Source: Trifolium pratense (Eukaryota; Streptophyta; Magnoliopsida; Fabales; Fabaceae). Taken from it: a stretch of DNA of 64,000 bases. This document shows, piece after piece, positions 49,972-62,073 of this stretch; positions within the stretch are counted from its first letter, which is position 1, and each line of letters opens with the position of its first letter. The translations under genes were made by a program, and so were the position numbers. Location: positions 31,806,001-31,870,000 of the forward strand of contig NC_060060.1 in assembly GCF_020283565.1 (NCBI RefSeq), read 5' to 3'. The notes under the pieces were generated by a model, which ran no database searches, was not told the DNA's origin, and saw only the letters and a list, made by a program, of their open reading frames with translations.

Positions 49972-52275
49972 TATAAGTACTTGATCTAAAAACAAAGAAT
50001 CTCAGCTTACACTTCACTTTCGTTTTAATTTACCACCAACCAAATAGTCATCAAGCGGCTTGTGAGTCAAGCTGATTTGGAGCCCACTTACAAAGAATTA
50101 TTAGTACTAATCTTAAATGTTAATTTATCAATAGTGTCTATGAAATTGAAAGACACACCAACATTATGGAGCCAATAGTAAGTCCCAAGCTCACAAACGT
50201 CATACTAATTAGGAATAATCAACACGATGAATTGCCATAATTAACCTAGTAAATATCTTCTTACATTTCATTGGAAATTTGAATTGATTTCCCAACATGG
50301 AATGGATAATGATATGAGGAATAGTATATTTAATTAATGTGGGCACCTTAGCTTAAGAAAGACTTACATTATTAAAAGGAGGGAAGGATTTTATAATGCA
50401 ATGCAACAAGATCAATATCCGTGAATATTTGATATGGTTTCCCTTGAAGGTTGCATTTACCCTTAAAATCAGCTAATAAGTTGGAAAGAGCAATTTAAGT
50501 GTCCTCCTTTCAAGATATCCCTTTGATGATTTTGTTTTGGGTACATTGTATTTTCCTTTACAATACAACCCGTGCAAATCCTTACCAAATTCTTCAATGA
50601 TTTGATCGAAATAAACCACAAATTAACATCTCAAAGAGAATATTCAACTTTGTTTTATGTCCCATAGCAAATATCAATTAATTAATTAATTAATTAATAT
50701 AACCATGAATATTTTATGTTAAGCAAACAGCTTAGTGAATATACTAACAATAAGGTGAAAATGTTGGCTTGATTTGCTCATACCAAATAAAGTGAAGATG
50801 ATCAACTTCCAGCTAGCAGATTTTGCAATCATCTTATTATCACATCTATGTATACAAAAGATAAAATTATGTGAGTTGCGTCTAAAAAACTCACCAGAGT
50901 CAAGACAGTTTTCACACGATTCAAAAACGCAGAACACTTATGAATTAAAAAAAATGAGTTATTATTCAAAAAAAATTAGTTGCATCATTTTGTTTGTAAA
51001 ATTATGTGTTTTTCTTAAGCAAAATATATCACCTTAAGAAAGCATAAAATATTGAGTTACATCTTTGTCAATTAAATTCATTCAAACCTATATAATATAA
51101 TATATATAAGAAGGACCCATCACATATATGATATATACTAGCTAGTGCACTATATCTATCAAGAATTGCTGGCATTTGGCAACATGTTTGGGCTTTTCTA
51201 TAGTATAATATTTCATGCAAACAATGGTGATTTAATTTATTGCCACAATAGAATGTTGGGTCCTAAAGAAGAAAGAAGAATCTACATTGTTATGTGTAAA
51301 ATACTTAGTACACACACATAACCTATCATCATTCACTTCTCTTTTCAAGAATACAACAAAGGATGCAATATATATCCTTAAGAAAATTAAAACATAGGGA
51401 AGAATGAAGCCAAAGAGAATTTTTTTGTACTTAATCCAAAAGGGAACCAAATCAAAATGGAAGAATGAGAAACAGAATCTTTATAGTCAAAGTAGTCAAA
51501 CTTGAAACCCCAATTAAGAAACACAATCCAACATATATCGTATATGAAGAGCTTCAATTTTTGTTAATATTCCTTTCCCACCACTTTGTACTTATAGCCC
51601 TCGAAGGAATAACAAATAAGGAAATAAAATTAAAATTATATGTGAGACATAGAAATTGAAAAATAAAAACACAAGTTTTCATGTTGCATAGTTTTGTGCT
51701 AGCTCTATAAAATCATCTATACCTATACTTCTCTTTTTCCTTAATTTTATATTTAAATTTTTTGTTTTATTGCAAATATACTAAGACTTTTTCAGTTGAT
51801 AAGAAGTTGACTCATACTTGTGAGAGTGTGTATCTCTATTGATATTGTCGGATCTGGTTCTTCTCTTGGCCTTCCTGTCCAATTTTATGTCTTGCGCAAA
51901 TCTGAACTGTCAATCAATTATACTATGATATTGACTGGTAATATTTAATGAAAATCAAATTTTGTGATTGAATAGTACCATTCAGTAGCCGGAGAAGATT
52001 CAAACCCGACATTCTATAAGTCTTAAAGTCTATTGTAACGATAGTACGAGCTTTCAAAATTTAACTCACCAAAACTTTTTTTCATAAAAAAAAAAAAAAA
52101 TAAATAATTTTTTCCTTCTTTTTCTCTCTTTTTTCACAATAAAACAAGAGATTCCCAATCATCTCCTCCACTGTATAGGAAACACTCATAATTGCACCCA
52201 ACAGCTCCTAAGTTATACCAACTTCTAATTGATTGATATATAGCTTGAATTAACTCTTTTTCCTTAATCTTGCAA

Positions 52276-52286
52276 CTATATAAATC
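52276..52286 (+). promoter_or_regulatory. TATA box of the BPS1-like gene
   Basis: CTATATAAATC lies 58-68 bp before the start codon, with a short CT-rich leader between. The spacing allows transcription start around 52310. No other candidate is as close. Confidence 0.5.
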
Positions 52287-52343
52287 CACCAATCTCCATC
52301 ATAAACTTCCACACACAAACTCTCTTTTTCCACCTACCTTTGC

Positions 52344-53546
52344 ATGATGAGTTCAAATTCATGCACAAACTCTTCAATAAATGGCTTCTACAATATGCTT
52401 AACCAAGGACTCAATGAGCTTCACCAATCCTTTCTCTCCCATAACTTCATGTCTTTCCAATTCCTTTCACAAATTATCTCATCTCTCCAATCCTTCCATT
52501 CTCAACTCACCCTTTTGGTTCGCAAACTTCGGTTGCCCGTTGGAGGAAAATGGCTTGATGAATACATGGATGAAAGCTCAAGACTTTGGGATTCTTGTCA
52601 TGTCCTCAAATCTGCCATTTCTGGAATGGACAACTATTGCTCATCTGCCACAAATATATCTTCTTCTTTAGATGGCTACCATCACTTTACTCCAGAATTG
52701 TCACGTCAAGTGAGTATATAATATATTCACCCGTGCATGATTTTACAACTGATGCACGGGTGAACATATATTGTCTTCTCAACATTTCTATAAATTTAAT
52801 TTTTATATAAAATATTTTCTAAAAATGTGTACTAATAGTAATGACATTGTTATATAAATAAATGAGCAAATAGCAATCATATTTTTATTCTATATTTTTA
52901 TTAATGCATACAAAAATATGTACAGATTATTCGCGCGATAAATGTTTGTCAAAGGGAGATTCTAGGAATGGAGGAGGAAAACAAGAGTTTAACAGAAACA
53001 AGGATTGAACAACTATCTCAATGTTTGAACCAAAACACGAACATCTCTTCGGATTCGAATTCAAAACTAAATGGATTCAGTGGTTTTAGAGGTGTTCTTT
53101 TCGCAATGAGGAGTGTTAGTTCATTACTTCTAATGATTCTACTAACTGGAATTGCTTATTGTTGGTCTTCAACTTGTTTTCACCAAGGACTAGGACAAGG
53201 ATACCATGAAGGACACATGGTTTTTGGATCTGGTTTCATGGTATCAATGTCATTATTGCAACAAAAAGTGGCAGAGGAAATAGACAACAATGATGTTCAA
53301 CAAGGGATTATGATGTTTGAATTTCAACAAGCAAAGATTGCAATGGATGAATTGAAAGTGGAATTGGAAAGAATAACATGTTATAATAATGGTGGTGAGA
53401 TTATTCAAGAAAAAGTTGAGAATGTGAAGAGTTGTTTTGGATTGTTGAGATGTGGTGTAGAGACTATAACAGGACAACTTGATGATTTCTTTGATGAAAT
53501 AGTTGAAGGAAGGAAGAAACTTTTGGATATGTGCAGCCATAGGTAG
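52344..53546 (+). CDS. BYPASS1/ROH1-like protein (UPF0496 protein 4-like)
   Basis: Two exons, 52344-52709 and 52926-53546, give 328 aa. The N-terminal half is helical with the family motif [17 protein letters not shown] at about residues 72-88. The C-terminal exon has one hydrophobic segment ([16 protein letters not shown], about residues 170-185) and a coiled-coil-like tail ([32 protein letters not shown]). Plant BPS1 proteins restrict a root-derived mobile growth signal and ROH1 proteins interact with exocyst Exo70; which role applies here cannot be told. Two adjacent ATGs occur; the first is taken. The intron holds a perfect 13-bp hairpin. Confidence 0.78.
52726..52764. other. Perfect 13-bp inverted repeat in the BPS1-like intron
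   Basis: TTCACCCGTGCAT (52726-52738) and its exact complement ATGCACGGGTGAA (52752-52764) are separated by 13 bases. Imperfect pairing continues into ATATAT on both sides. It begins 17 bp after the donor site. Confidence 0.8.
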
Positions 53547-55471
53547 AACTAGAACTAGAAATTAATAACTAGTACTTTTTTTTATTTATTTTTTTATGTT
53601 ATCATAAAATTTTAATGAAGCAATGTAATCCTAAATCCTAATCCCTTTTTTGTTCATTAATCTAAGGTCTTTCTCTTATTTATTTTTTAAAAATAATTAT
53701 ATTAAGTTATTATATATGGTTTAAAATTATTGTTAAACAACTAGCTATAGGAGAATATTTGTTTGAGCCTTGAAGAAGCCTTTATGCATGATGTAGTAGT
53801 GGTATAAGAAATAAATTTTTGCAAGAGAATAGAATGTGATTCCATAGCTTTAAAGAAAAGCAAACATTACTATTCTTAGATAAGAATACAGAATATTTAG
53901 AAGTTTGGTAACTTCAAGAGAAAGAAAAATATCTTTCTATTCCAAGGGCAGTATTTTCTACCTGTATTTGTTAAACAGCTGCTTTTTTCTTCATATCTTT
54001 TTTGGGAGGCTAAATTGATGTTTTTGCGACCGAATTCATAATTATCGGCGTCCTTTCCTCTGATAACCAGAAGATATATGCTCCGATCATTATTATACGC
54101 GCAAAACAAATTATTTAAATTTATTGAATAATTAATATATTTGATACAACATCAGTTAAATTGGTTATTCAATAAACTTAAAATATTTTTTTACTTATAA
54201 AAATATATAACTCAGCTTAGTTGTTTATTTATTAAAATTAAAATTAAAATATAAAATATTTGAGTAGAGTCAATGAGAATCTTTTTGTGAAGTAACTAGA
54301 TAACTAGATATTATGAGGAGTATACTAATTTGTTCTGTTATGTGGCAGAATTTCCACTCTATTACAATTTTGTATTCTAGTGAGTGAGTGTTTAAAGTTA
54401 GCTAAGAATAAAACTTCTGAATGAATCTTATATATGTGTCTGTCATTTAGTGTTTTTTGGTGTAAAAAATGATGAAGGGAGCATATCTTTAATATTATAT
54501 ATATATATATAGGATTTACTCAATTATGGTCTGTTAGTAATTAAAAATCAATTGAATGTGATTATGATTATACAACTCGGAACCATGATTCTATTCTGTC
54601 ATGATCATGTTCTCAATCAAATTGTACGAGCTATATAGCTTACTAATATATGTGAGTTAGAATGCAATTTTTAAGTAATGTGGTGTTTATTTTATTGAAT
54701 TTAAAATATGACTTTGTAGTTTATGGGTCTGTTTGGTTGAAAACAGAAGAAAAAAAAGTAAAAAGGAAAAAAAACATAAAAACCGATTAATAAACTTAAA
54801 TTAAATTTTAGTCCAAATTAATTCTTGTAAAAAAGTGAAACAAAAATATTATATGGTGAAGAAATTTTTAGGGAATCGAACTGTAGTTTTCTCTACCAAA
54901 TTCAACGTTAATCACCACTAAAACAACTAACGATTTGTTTTTATTATATATTTTATCAATAATTTTTGTAAATAGTAGACATAATCTTAAACGACACTTC
55001 AATGTAGAAAGATTTGAAAACTACCTTTCAATAAAAGTCCTAATGTATCTAGTGTTAGGGTAGTTGATATCTTAGAAGCAAGAGAAGATCTTCCTCTGTA
55101 AAAGTCAAAAGTGCTTCCACATGGAAAATTAGAAAGTGGAAAATGATCATGATTATAACATTGAAAAATAGGATTGTGTTGCCTGCCTACTACTGAACAA
55201 AGTGAGAAATTCATGAAACAAATTAATATTTCGATGAAATAACAAATATCCTTTTTCACCTTTGTTTGTGTCATCCCTTTTTAATTACCTTCTTTTTTGT
55301 TGTCTAATTGTCTATTTCACATCCAATTTAATTAGCTTAAATTATAGTGATGAGCTACTGCTGATTCAATTTAAGTTGTCTGAATAAGCTACTGCTTGTT
55401 AAGAAGTATCACATCGGTTGTGAGATTGTTAGAATATGTGATTATAACGTAGAGATAATTCTATCTTCACC

Positions 55472-55889
55472 CAGGGGTGGACCCAGCCATGAATTATTAG
55501 TGGGGCTAAATTTTTTAGTATTACTAAAAAAAATTCATCATCGTCCCAATAATTCAGGTTAAACAACAAACAATATATAAAATTACTACTGATACGACAT
55601 GTATATCCAAAAAAAATAACACCAACAATCCAAAAAAATTCTATTAAAAAAAATAATAATAAACTAACAAACTTTGTTTGTCAAAATTTCTTTTTTACAA
55701 ACAAAGTCAAATTTGATTATTAAAATAAAGTATATAACTTAAAATAATACACTATGTATAACGAATGACTTGAAATTAACAATAATAAAATATAAACTAT
55801 TATTTACATTATTAATACTTAAAATATGTACCAAAAGACTTACGGTTATTAATAATAAACTCTAAACTAATATTACAGGTCCACCCTTA
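55472..55889. mobile_element. hAT-type MITE
   Basis: Ends CAGGGGTGGACC and, on the complement, TAAGGGTGGACC. 8-bp duplication TCTTCACC (55464-55471) / TCCTCACC (55890-55897), one mismatch. The flanks (ACATCGGTTGTGAGA before, CTCACCTTACAAGTAGG after) look like an older LTR fragment, so the hAT probably landed in a retrotransposon remnant. Confidence 0.7.
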
Positions 55890-56632
55890 TCCTCACCTTA
55901 CAAGTAGGTTTTATAGGGTTGAGTTAGGTTTAACTCTACCAATAATACTATAGCGCGGGATGTCAACTCCTTAACATAGATATATATATATAAGAGATTA
56001 ATTTTTAAAGATATGCGATAATATTTACTATTTAGTTTTAAAAAACAAATCAGAGTATAATCCCCTCAATTAGACCAGATTCATTTGTAAATTAAATTTG
56101 TACTAACAAAAGTGCTTATAAGAAAAGTAATAAATGTTACTATTTCAACTTTTGAAGAAGAGAAGAATGTCATTCCCACACGTTTGTGACTCCACTAAAA
56201 TATTAAATATGGTCGATTAGTATTTACCTTGCTATATATCATAAGTAGTATTTGGTCGACAATATCACTTTTCATGGGACAATATCACTCAATTAATGAG
56301 ACAAATCTTAATCTTGTATTTAAAGTAATTAAGATCTCAACAGCAAAAAAAAATTGATTAAATTATGTTAAGAGTGCGCTAACATTTTTTATGAGTAAAC
56401 GGTACAACCATTAAAAATGGATGCACCATCTTCATAACTTCTTTTAAGGATCTAAACAAAGAAATTGAGTAAAAAAGTTATGGTTAATTTATAAGTATTT
56501 AGATACAATATTCAACATAATTTCATCAAATAAATAAAAACATTTAAAAGTGATTTCATGAGGCATAAAAGATGTTGTTAGTGTTATTTTATAAAAGATG
56601 TTGTTAGTCTTATTTTATTCTATATTTAAATT

Positions 56633-56850
56633 TTGAGCATACATTTCGGGAGGGTAACAGGTGTGCAGATCTTTTAGTCAAGTCGGAAGCATCGTCGAAT
56701 TCGCCACCGGTGATGTTAACAGAACCTCCTATTGAGCTTGTCAGTTTGTTGCTGAAGGATGTTGGGGGATATCTGTTGTGAGGGAGTAGCCCCCCTTTCT
56801 TTTGATTTTGTTTTTCTTTCTTTTTCTCTTTTGTTACCAAAAAAAAATTA
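56633..56850 (+). mobile_element. 5'-truncated LINE tail with RNase H remnant
   Basis: A frame from about 56639 encodes HTFREGNRCADLLVK, the end of a LINE RNase H domain, and closes at a TGA near 56780. A short 3' UTR and an A tail follow. Target duplication TATATTTAAATT at 56621-56632 and 56851-56862. Same kind of remnant as 48201-48563, from a different copy. Confidence 0.82.
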
Positions 56851-59613
56851 TATATTTAAATTCTATTTTAGGAAAATAAAATTAAAGCTCTCTTGACTAT
56901 TATTGTTGGGCGTGGGAGGGGAGTTTAACACATTGAATATTGAGCTTCACGATTGGTTGAATATTGAATCTCACTTAAAATTTTAGGACATTAAATTTAT
57001 GGGTGTCACAAATTAAACACCGGATAGATCTCACATATTATATATGTGAACCAAATTGAGTGCTTTTATTTTTCCATGGGAACATAGAATTTGTGGTGAT
57101 AATTCTTCTTTTTCTTTTTTCTGACAAGAGTGGTGATAATTCTATATTTGCAGTATATGCATGTTTGACATTACCATATATATATTGTACCTTGAAATGG
57201 ATATAATGTCCTTCACACATGCATATATATGTACCTTATTATATAATGAGATTCCTGGCCTCTATATATATTATAGTGATGTGATTGGAAATAATAATGA
57301 AGAAAATTTGCAATGAGTAAGACAATGCCACAATGGGATCCTCTCTATTTATATTTTTTTCATTTCTTTTATTACTATATAATTTTAAAAATGTAGCATT
57401 AAATACATTCAAATTTCTTTTATACACCTAAAATATATATTTTTTTTGACACATACACCTAAAATATTTTAAAAATAAAGTAAATGGAGAAAATGAAAAT
57501 AATAATAAAAAATGGACAGGATTTTAACTCGTATCATATCCACCGCACTACACAAATAACTAGCTATAAGAGGAATCAGATTTGTTGTAATTAAAAAAGC
57601 AAACAGTTTAACGCAGTAATCAATCTCAACCATTCATTTCACACCAAACAGTTTAGATATACTACTATGATCTCAGTCATCCATTCAAATCAGACGGTTT
57701 ATGCAATAAAAAAAGATCAATCAGTTTATACTATAATTGCGATGCAGTAGTTACCGGAGAAAATCTGTTTCCGCCATGGCTTTTTGTTTTGTCTGATTAG
57801 GTTAGTACTATTATAGGAGTAGTATCAACAGATCGATATATAGTACTAGTTCTACTAGCTGGCAATTTGAGATCTCTCCCTTGCAAATGCACAATATTCT
57901 TCTCTGAGTATTTATTAATTTCATTCATTGATTCACTAAGCAATAATGAAGAATATTCTATGTTTTCCGGCGTATGATATGACTATACTACTTTACTTTG
58001 TATATCACGGTAGTATCTCTTCCATTTCCAGTGACCTCTATAGCTAGCTAGCTACCATTGCTTTACTAATTACACTCACACCAAGTAACTATCATCTTTC
58101 AGAGAAACACTTAGAAAGGCACAAGCCTAAATGAAAATATTTGGGCACACATTCATATTCATAGATGAAATAAATTTTAAAAAAATAAATAAATTAGTCA
58201 CATCACTCAAGAAATCATGTCTCCCTCCAATTCTATAATATTAAAAAAAAAAAATATTATGCTCTTTTTTATTTTATATATCTTATTTATCTACCGGAAA
58301 ATGATGTCATTAAAAAAAGTTACTTGATTTTCTATTTAATCAAGCAAATACGTAAATACAATGTTTACTTTTTCCTTCATTGAAGTATTTAAAGACTCGT
58401 TGATATACTAATACTGTTTTATAAGCCAACAATTAGAAAAGTGAAAGAGAGTGATGAGAAAGCAGATGATCAAATATTTAGGAAATATTCACGAAAATTA
58501 TATGGCAGAGAAGTGGCCATCGAGATTTACTGTATATAGAAAGAATGCATGGTCTAGATATGGCTCCAAAGTACAGTACATACTTTATACTTAGATGATA
58601 ATCTCTTTTGCCAGAGGCCAGAGTTAATAGCTTAGACCTTATAATGTCACCAAAATAGGTTAACTTTTTTTTTTTTTTTTGACAATACCAAAATAGGGTT
58701 AACTTTTATTCTTCTCAAATGTTACCAAAATCTTACAATCCATGTTGCCTTCATGATTAATTGATTGGGAATGGACCACATTAAGTCATGAACAACTTCC
58801 CAGCCTAAACTGCTACCACCCTACCGCTCAAGGTAGCTTTCATGATGTATACCATATAATTTTTATGGACCACCCATTAAAAATAAATTATGAAAGATGT
58901 AAGGTATACAGATAAATCCATTAATAATATTTTGTAGGTTAGAAAAATTAGAGGGAATATTTATAGTTAACTAATTCACTTGTCTTTAGAAGATCTCCGA
59001 TTGACCTTTCATACACTAGTAACTAGTAATTATCCAATGGTAAAATAATAAGACAGGGATGATATTGTAATTTACTTAAGGTATTTTTACAATTTTTATG
59101 CAATTCAGTTTGTCACGTCAGGTTCCTCCGGTGGAATAAAAAAAAATTAATGAGTTCATCCTACTATAAAACTCACTTTGATGCATATATTTTTAAGGAC
59201 TAAATATGTTTTTGGCCTTTACAGAATAGTGACCTTCTTAGTTTACTCCTTATTTATTTTTTATTAAATTTTTAGCCCCTAGAAAATAATCATGCCCTCA
59301 ATTTAGGTCCCTAATGTTAAGATAACTTGTATTTTAGAATGATTCTTTTGCAGGTATATTTTAAACATCATCCTCCAAAAAAAACGAACTCAAAATTTGA
59401 TTTATAGGTCATAATTTTCATTACTTTTATCTAGATTTTTTGTTGTTTAAAAAAATCATATTTAATTCGTATCATGTTAAAAAATTCTAAATTTTAGTAA
59501 ATAAACTTTATATGATATTTTAAACATGCCTATAAAAAATCATTAAAAATTAAAGATTTTAATGATAATTAAACAAATTTAGTTTTAGGAGGGACTAAAA
59601 CTATGTGTAAGAA

Positions 59614-59815
59614 CCAACAGTGAATTTGTTCAAGTGGTAAAGGGTTTTGGTCTCCTTAAGTATGTGGTTAGGGGTTAGATTCCTGACTCATGCGTACGAA
59701 GAAAATTCGGTTGGAAGGGAAAAACTCATTTTGTGTGTCACATAAGTTCCCCGACGTAGATTAATCATTGCTAACGACGGTGAAAATTTCGTATCATGGT
59801 AACAAAAGAAAACAT
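59614..59815 (+). mobile_element. SINE with 10-bp target duplication
   Basis: A-box-like TTCAAGTGGTAAAGG and B-box-like GGTTAGATTCC in the first 80 bases, and an A-rich tail. TGTGTAAGAA is duplicated at 59604-59613 and 59816-59825. 202 bp. Confidence 0.7.
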
Positions 59816-62073
59816 TGTGTAAGAAAAAATAGAGATTAAAATTAAGTAAAAACTAAACATAGAAACTAAAAACTATTTCCCTTGAGAATTGGAGGGATAT
59901 AAATTATTTTTTTCCCGAATAATTGACAATTCTCATAATTACATTGGTGATTACTTTTATGTTCGCTTTGACACGCGCAAGTTTCTTGTTCAAGTTCTTC
60001 CTTTGTGTATAAAGAAACGGTTCCAATGATATGATTATAAAGGGCACAATTATTTTAATTGGCCGAAGATACCAAAAATTTCAATGATGAGCATTTGGAT
60101 TAGAAATAAATGGTCTGATTTTTTTTTATATATTTTAAATTTATAATAAATTAAATTATATACATGTAATTTTAATATGAGGTAAACTCTACGAATCTAC
60201 GAGAGTCGGCTTTCCCTGCTTAGTTTCTTTGACCTTTACCCCTTTCTAATATAATAATTAATACTATATCATTCATTTTAACATGTTTTTCATTATGGCA
60301 AGTGGAAATTTTATAATACTTCTGGGTAAATTTTTCTCAAACTAAACCAATTTCCTCTATGGACTTGTGAATGAAACAGCAAGAATTTTCAAGTCACTAA
60401 TCTGCTAATTTATATTACATGAAATTTTAATCTTAAATAAATGTCATTTCAAACAGTGTTATTCCCAATCACTGCATCAAATCTGATGGTGAATCTCGTG
60501 CACAAAGATGTAAAGCAAATTAGGTCGAACAATTACCGGTTAACACACAGGAGAGAAAGGACAAAACTTACATGCATTTTCATACCAGTCCCACCAGTAC
60601 AATTAAACTAAGCCTTGCTGCATTTAAGAACATATTTTTCTTCAAAAAGTGTGGATAATGAGGTGAATAAATATGGGTATCTTTTTATTTACAAGAATTT
60701 TTTAATCTCCTCTCTTGAATTTTTCAATACCCAGAATTTTTTCACATATCCATTTATTTTTTCTTCAACCCTTCAAAATTACTATGTTCTCTCGTGCTTT
60801 GTTTTCGCTTTTGATTTTAATTTTTGAAACACACTATTGATTCAACATTTTTCTACAATGATTTGTTTGCTTGAAAAACTTGAGACATCAAAGGAAGGGA
60901 AGAGAGTGTGAATAATGAAAAATTATAAAATACATGCACTTTATTGTGTACCCTCATAAAAGAACGGTCCTGATTTATTATTTTATTAGTATGCACCGGT
61001 GAGTTATATGAAACACTCGCCCACGGTAGAATCCGCTGTATGTTACACCACCAAAGAAGCGTGATCATACCCATACTCTTAACCAATACAACTATGCTGT
61101 GGAGAAATGAGATTAATTTCTAATAAGATTCAGTGTCATAAAATATACTGAGGATTATATTCATTTAAAATAGTTGAAATGCTCATGTTTATTACATTAC
61201 ACGCATACATATATACATACAATCATCTCATATCTCCTACAGTCCCACTAAACCAGATATTTACAAGTGACATTCTAAATTTATTTTAGGACAACTTACA
61301 CTGTCGTAAGGGGGATTATGGGGAAAAATGAGATATTGAGATCCATTAGATAGTCTTACCACATTTACAAGACTAATTCAAGATCTCCAACTATTTGCCA
61401 AATACACCCTCTCTCAAAAAATATAGTAAGTGTGGCTAAGTATCTAATTAATAAACATATAGACCGGACAAGTAACAACTCCCATTCAATGACACAAAAT
61501 ACTTCAATCCTCTAGTACAAGTCAATAAAAAAATATCGCACTAACAGAAGTTGAATGAACTCAAAAGAGCTTCTGAAAGATGTTTCCATTACCAACAACT
61601 ATAAAAGAATCATCAAGCTTTTTTTAAGAAAATAAATGATAATTGATATTTTATTTATACAAGGATACAAAGTAATCACTTATTCAACACATTAACCTGT
61701 ATATTTAACAATTAACTCGGCACTGTATTGTTGCTGAAAAGGAGTACAACTATCATATAAAAAAAACGGGTAATATGTAGCAAGTAAAAACAGGATTACC
61801 ATTGCTTTCATCATGAAACAGAAGGTAAAAGAATTTAAGGTGACTAACCTTTATCAGATTAATTATTTTCTGCAGATTCCTCATAAGAATTTTGTACTCA
61901 GGTTGGTTGGTCAAGAATCTCTGTTCCAACCCCTGTAATGGCCAACTTGCTGCGTTCAGCAGGAACGGTCCATCAAGGCAGGAACAGGTTGCTTGATTAC
62001 CAAAAAACCTCAATGGCAACACTCAATTATGTACTGTTGTTTTATACCACATTGCACACCAGATGCATTATGT

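Larger units (their letters stand above)
47826..52343. other. Intergenic region with LINE, Harbinger-like and Stowaway-like insertions
   Basis: No host exon recognised in 4.5 kb. The left edge should contain the CRM-gene promoter and the right edge the BPS1-like promoter. Elements with readable edges are listed separately. Confidence 0.5.
53547..62073. other. Long intergenic region between the BPS1-like and SHMT genes
   Basis: 8.5 kb without a recognisable host exon; strongly AT-rich. It contains a hAT element (55472-55889), a LINE tail (56633-56850) and a SINE (59614-59815). The right end, roughly 61.75-62.07 kb, should be the SHMT 3' UTR. Other open frames are short and compositionally unlike the genes here. 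Confidence 0.5.

Noticed and set aside
52726..52764. Third kind of Helitron end in the BPS1-like intron
   Set aside because: Despite the CCCGTGC hairpin, no CTRR follows within 20 bases on either strand.
61753..62022. Minus-strand open frame just after the SHMT stop
   Set aside because: Lies in the expected SHMT 3' UTR and shows no domain.
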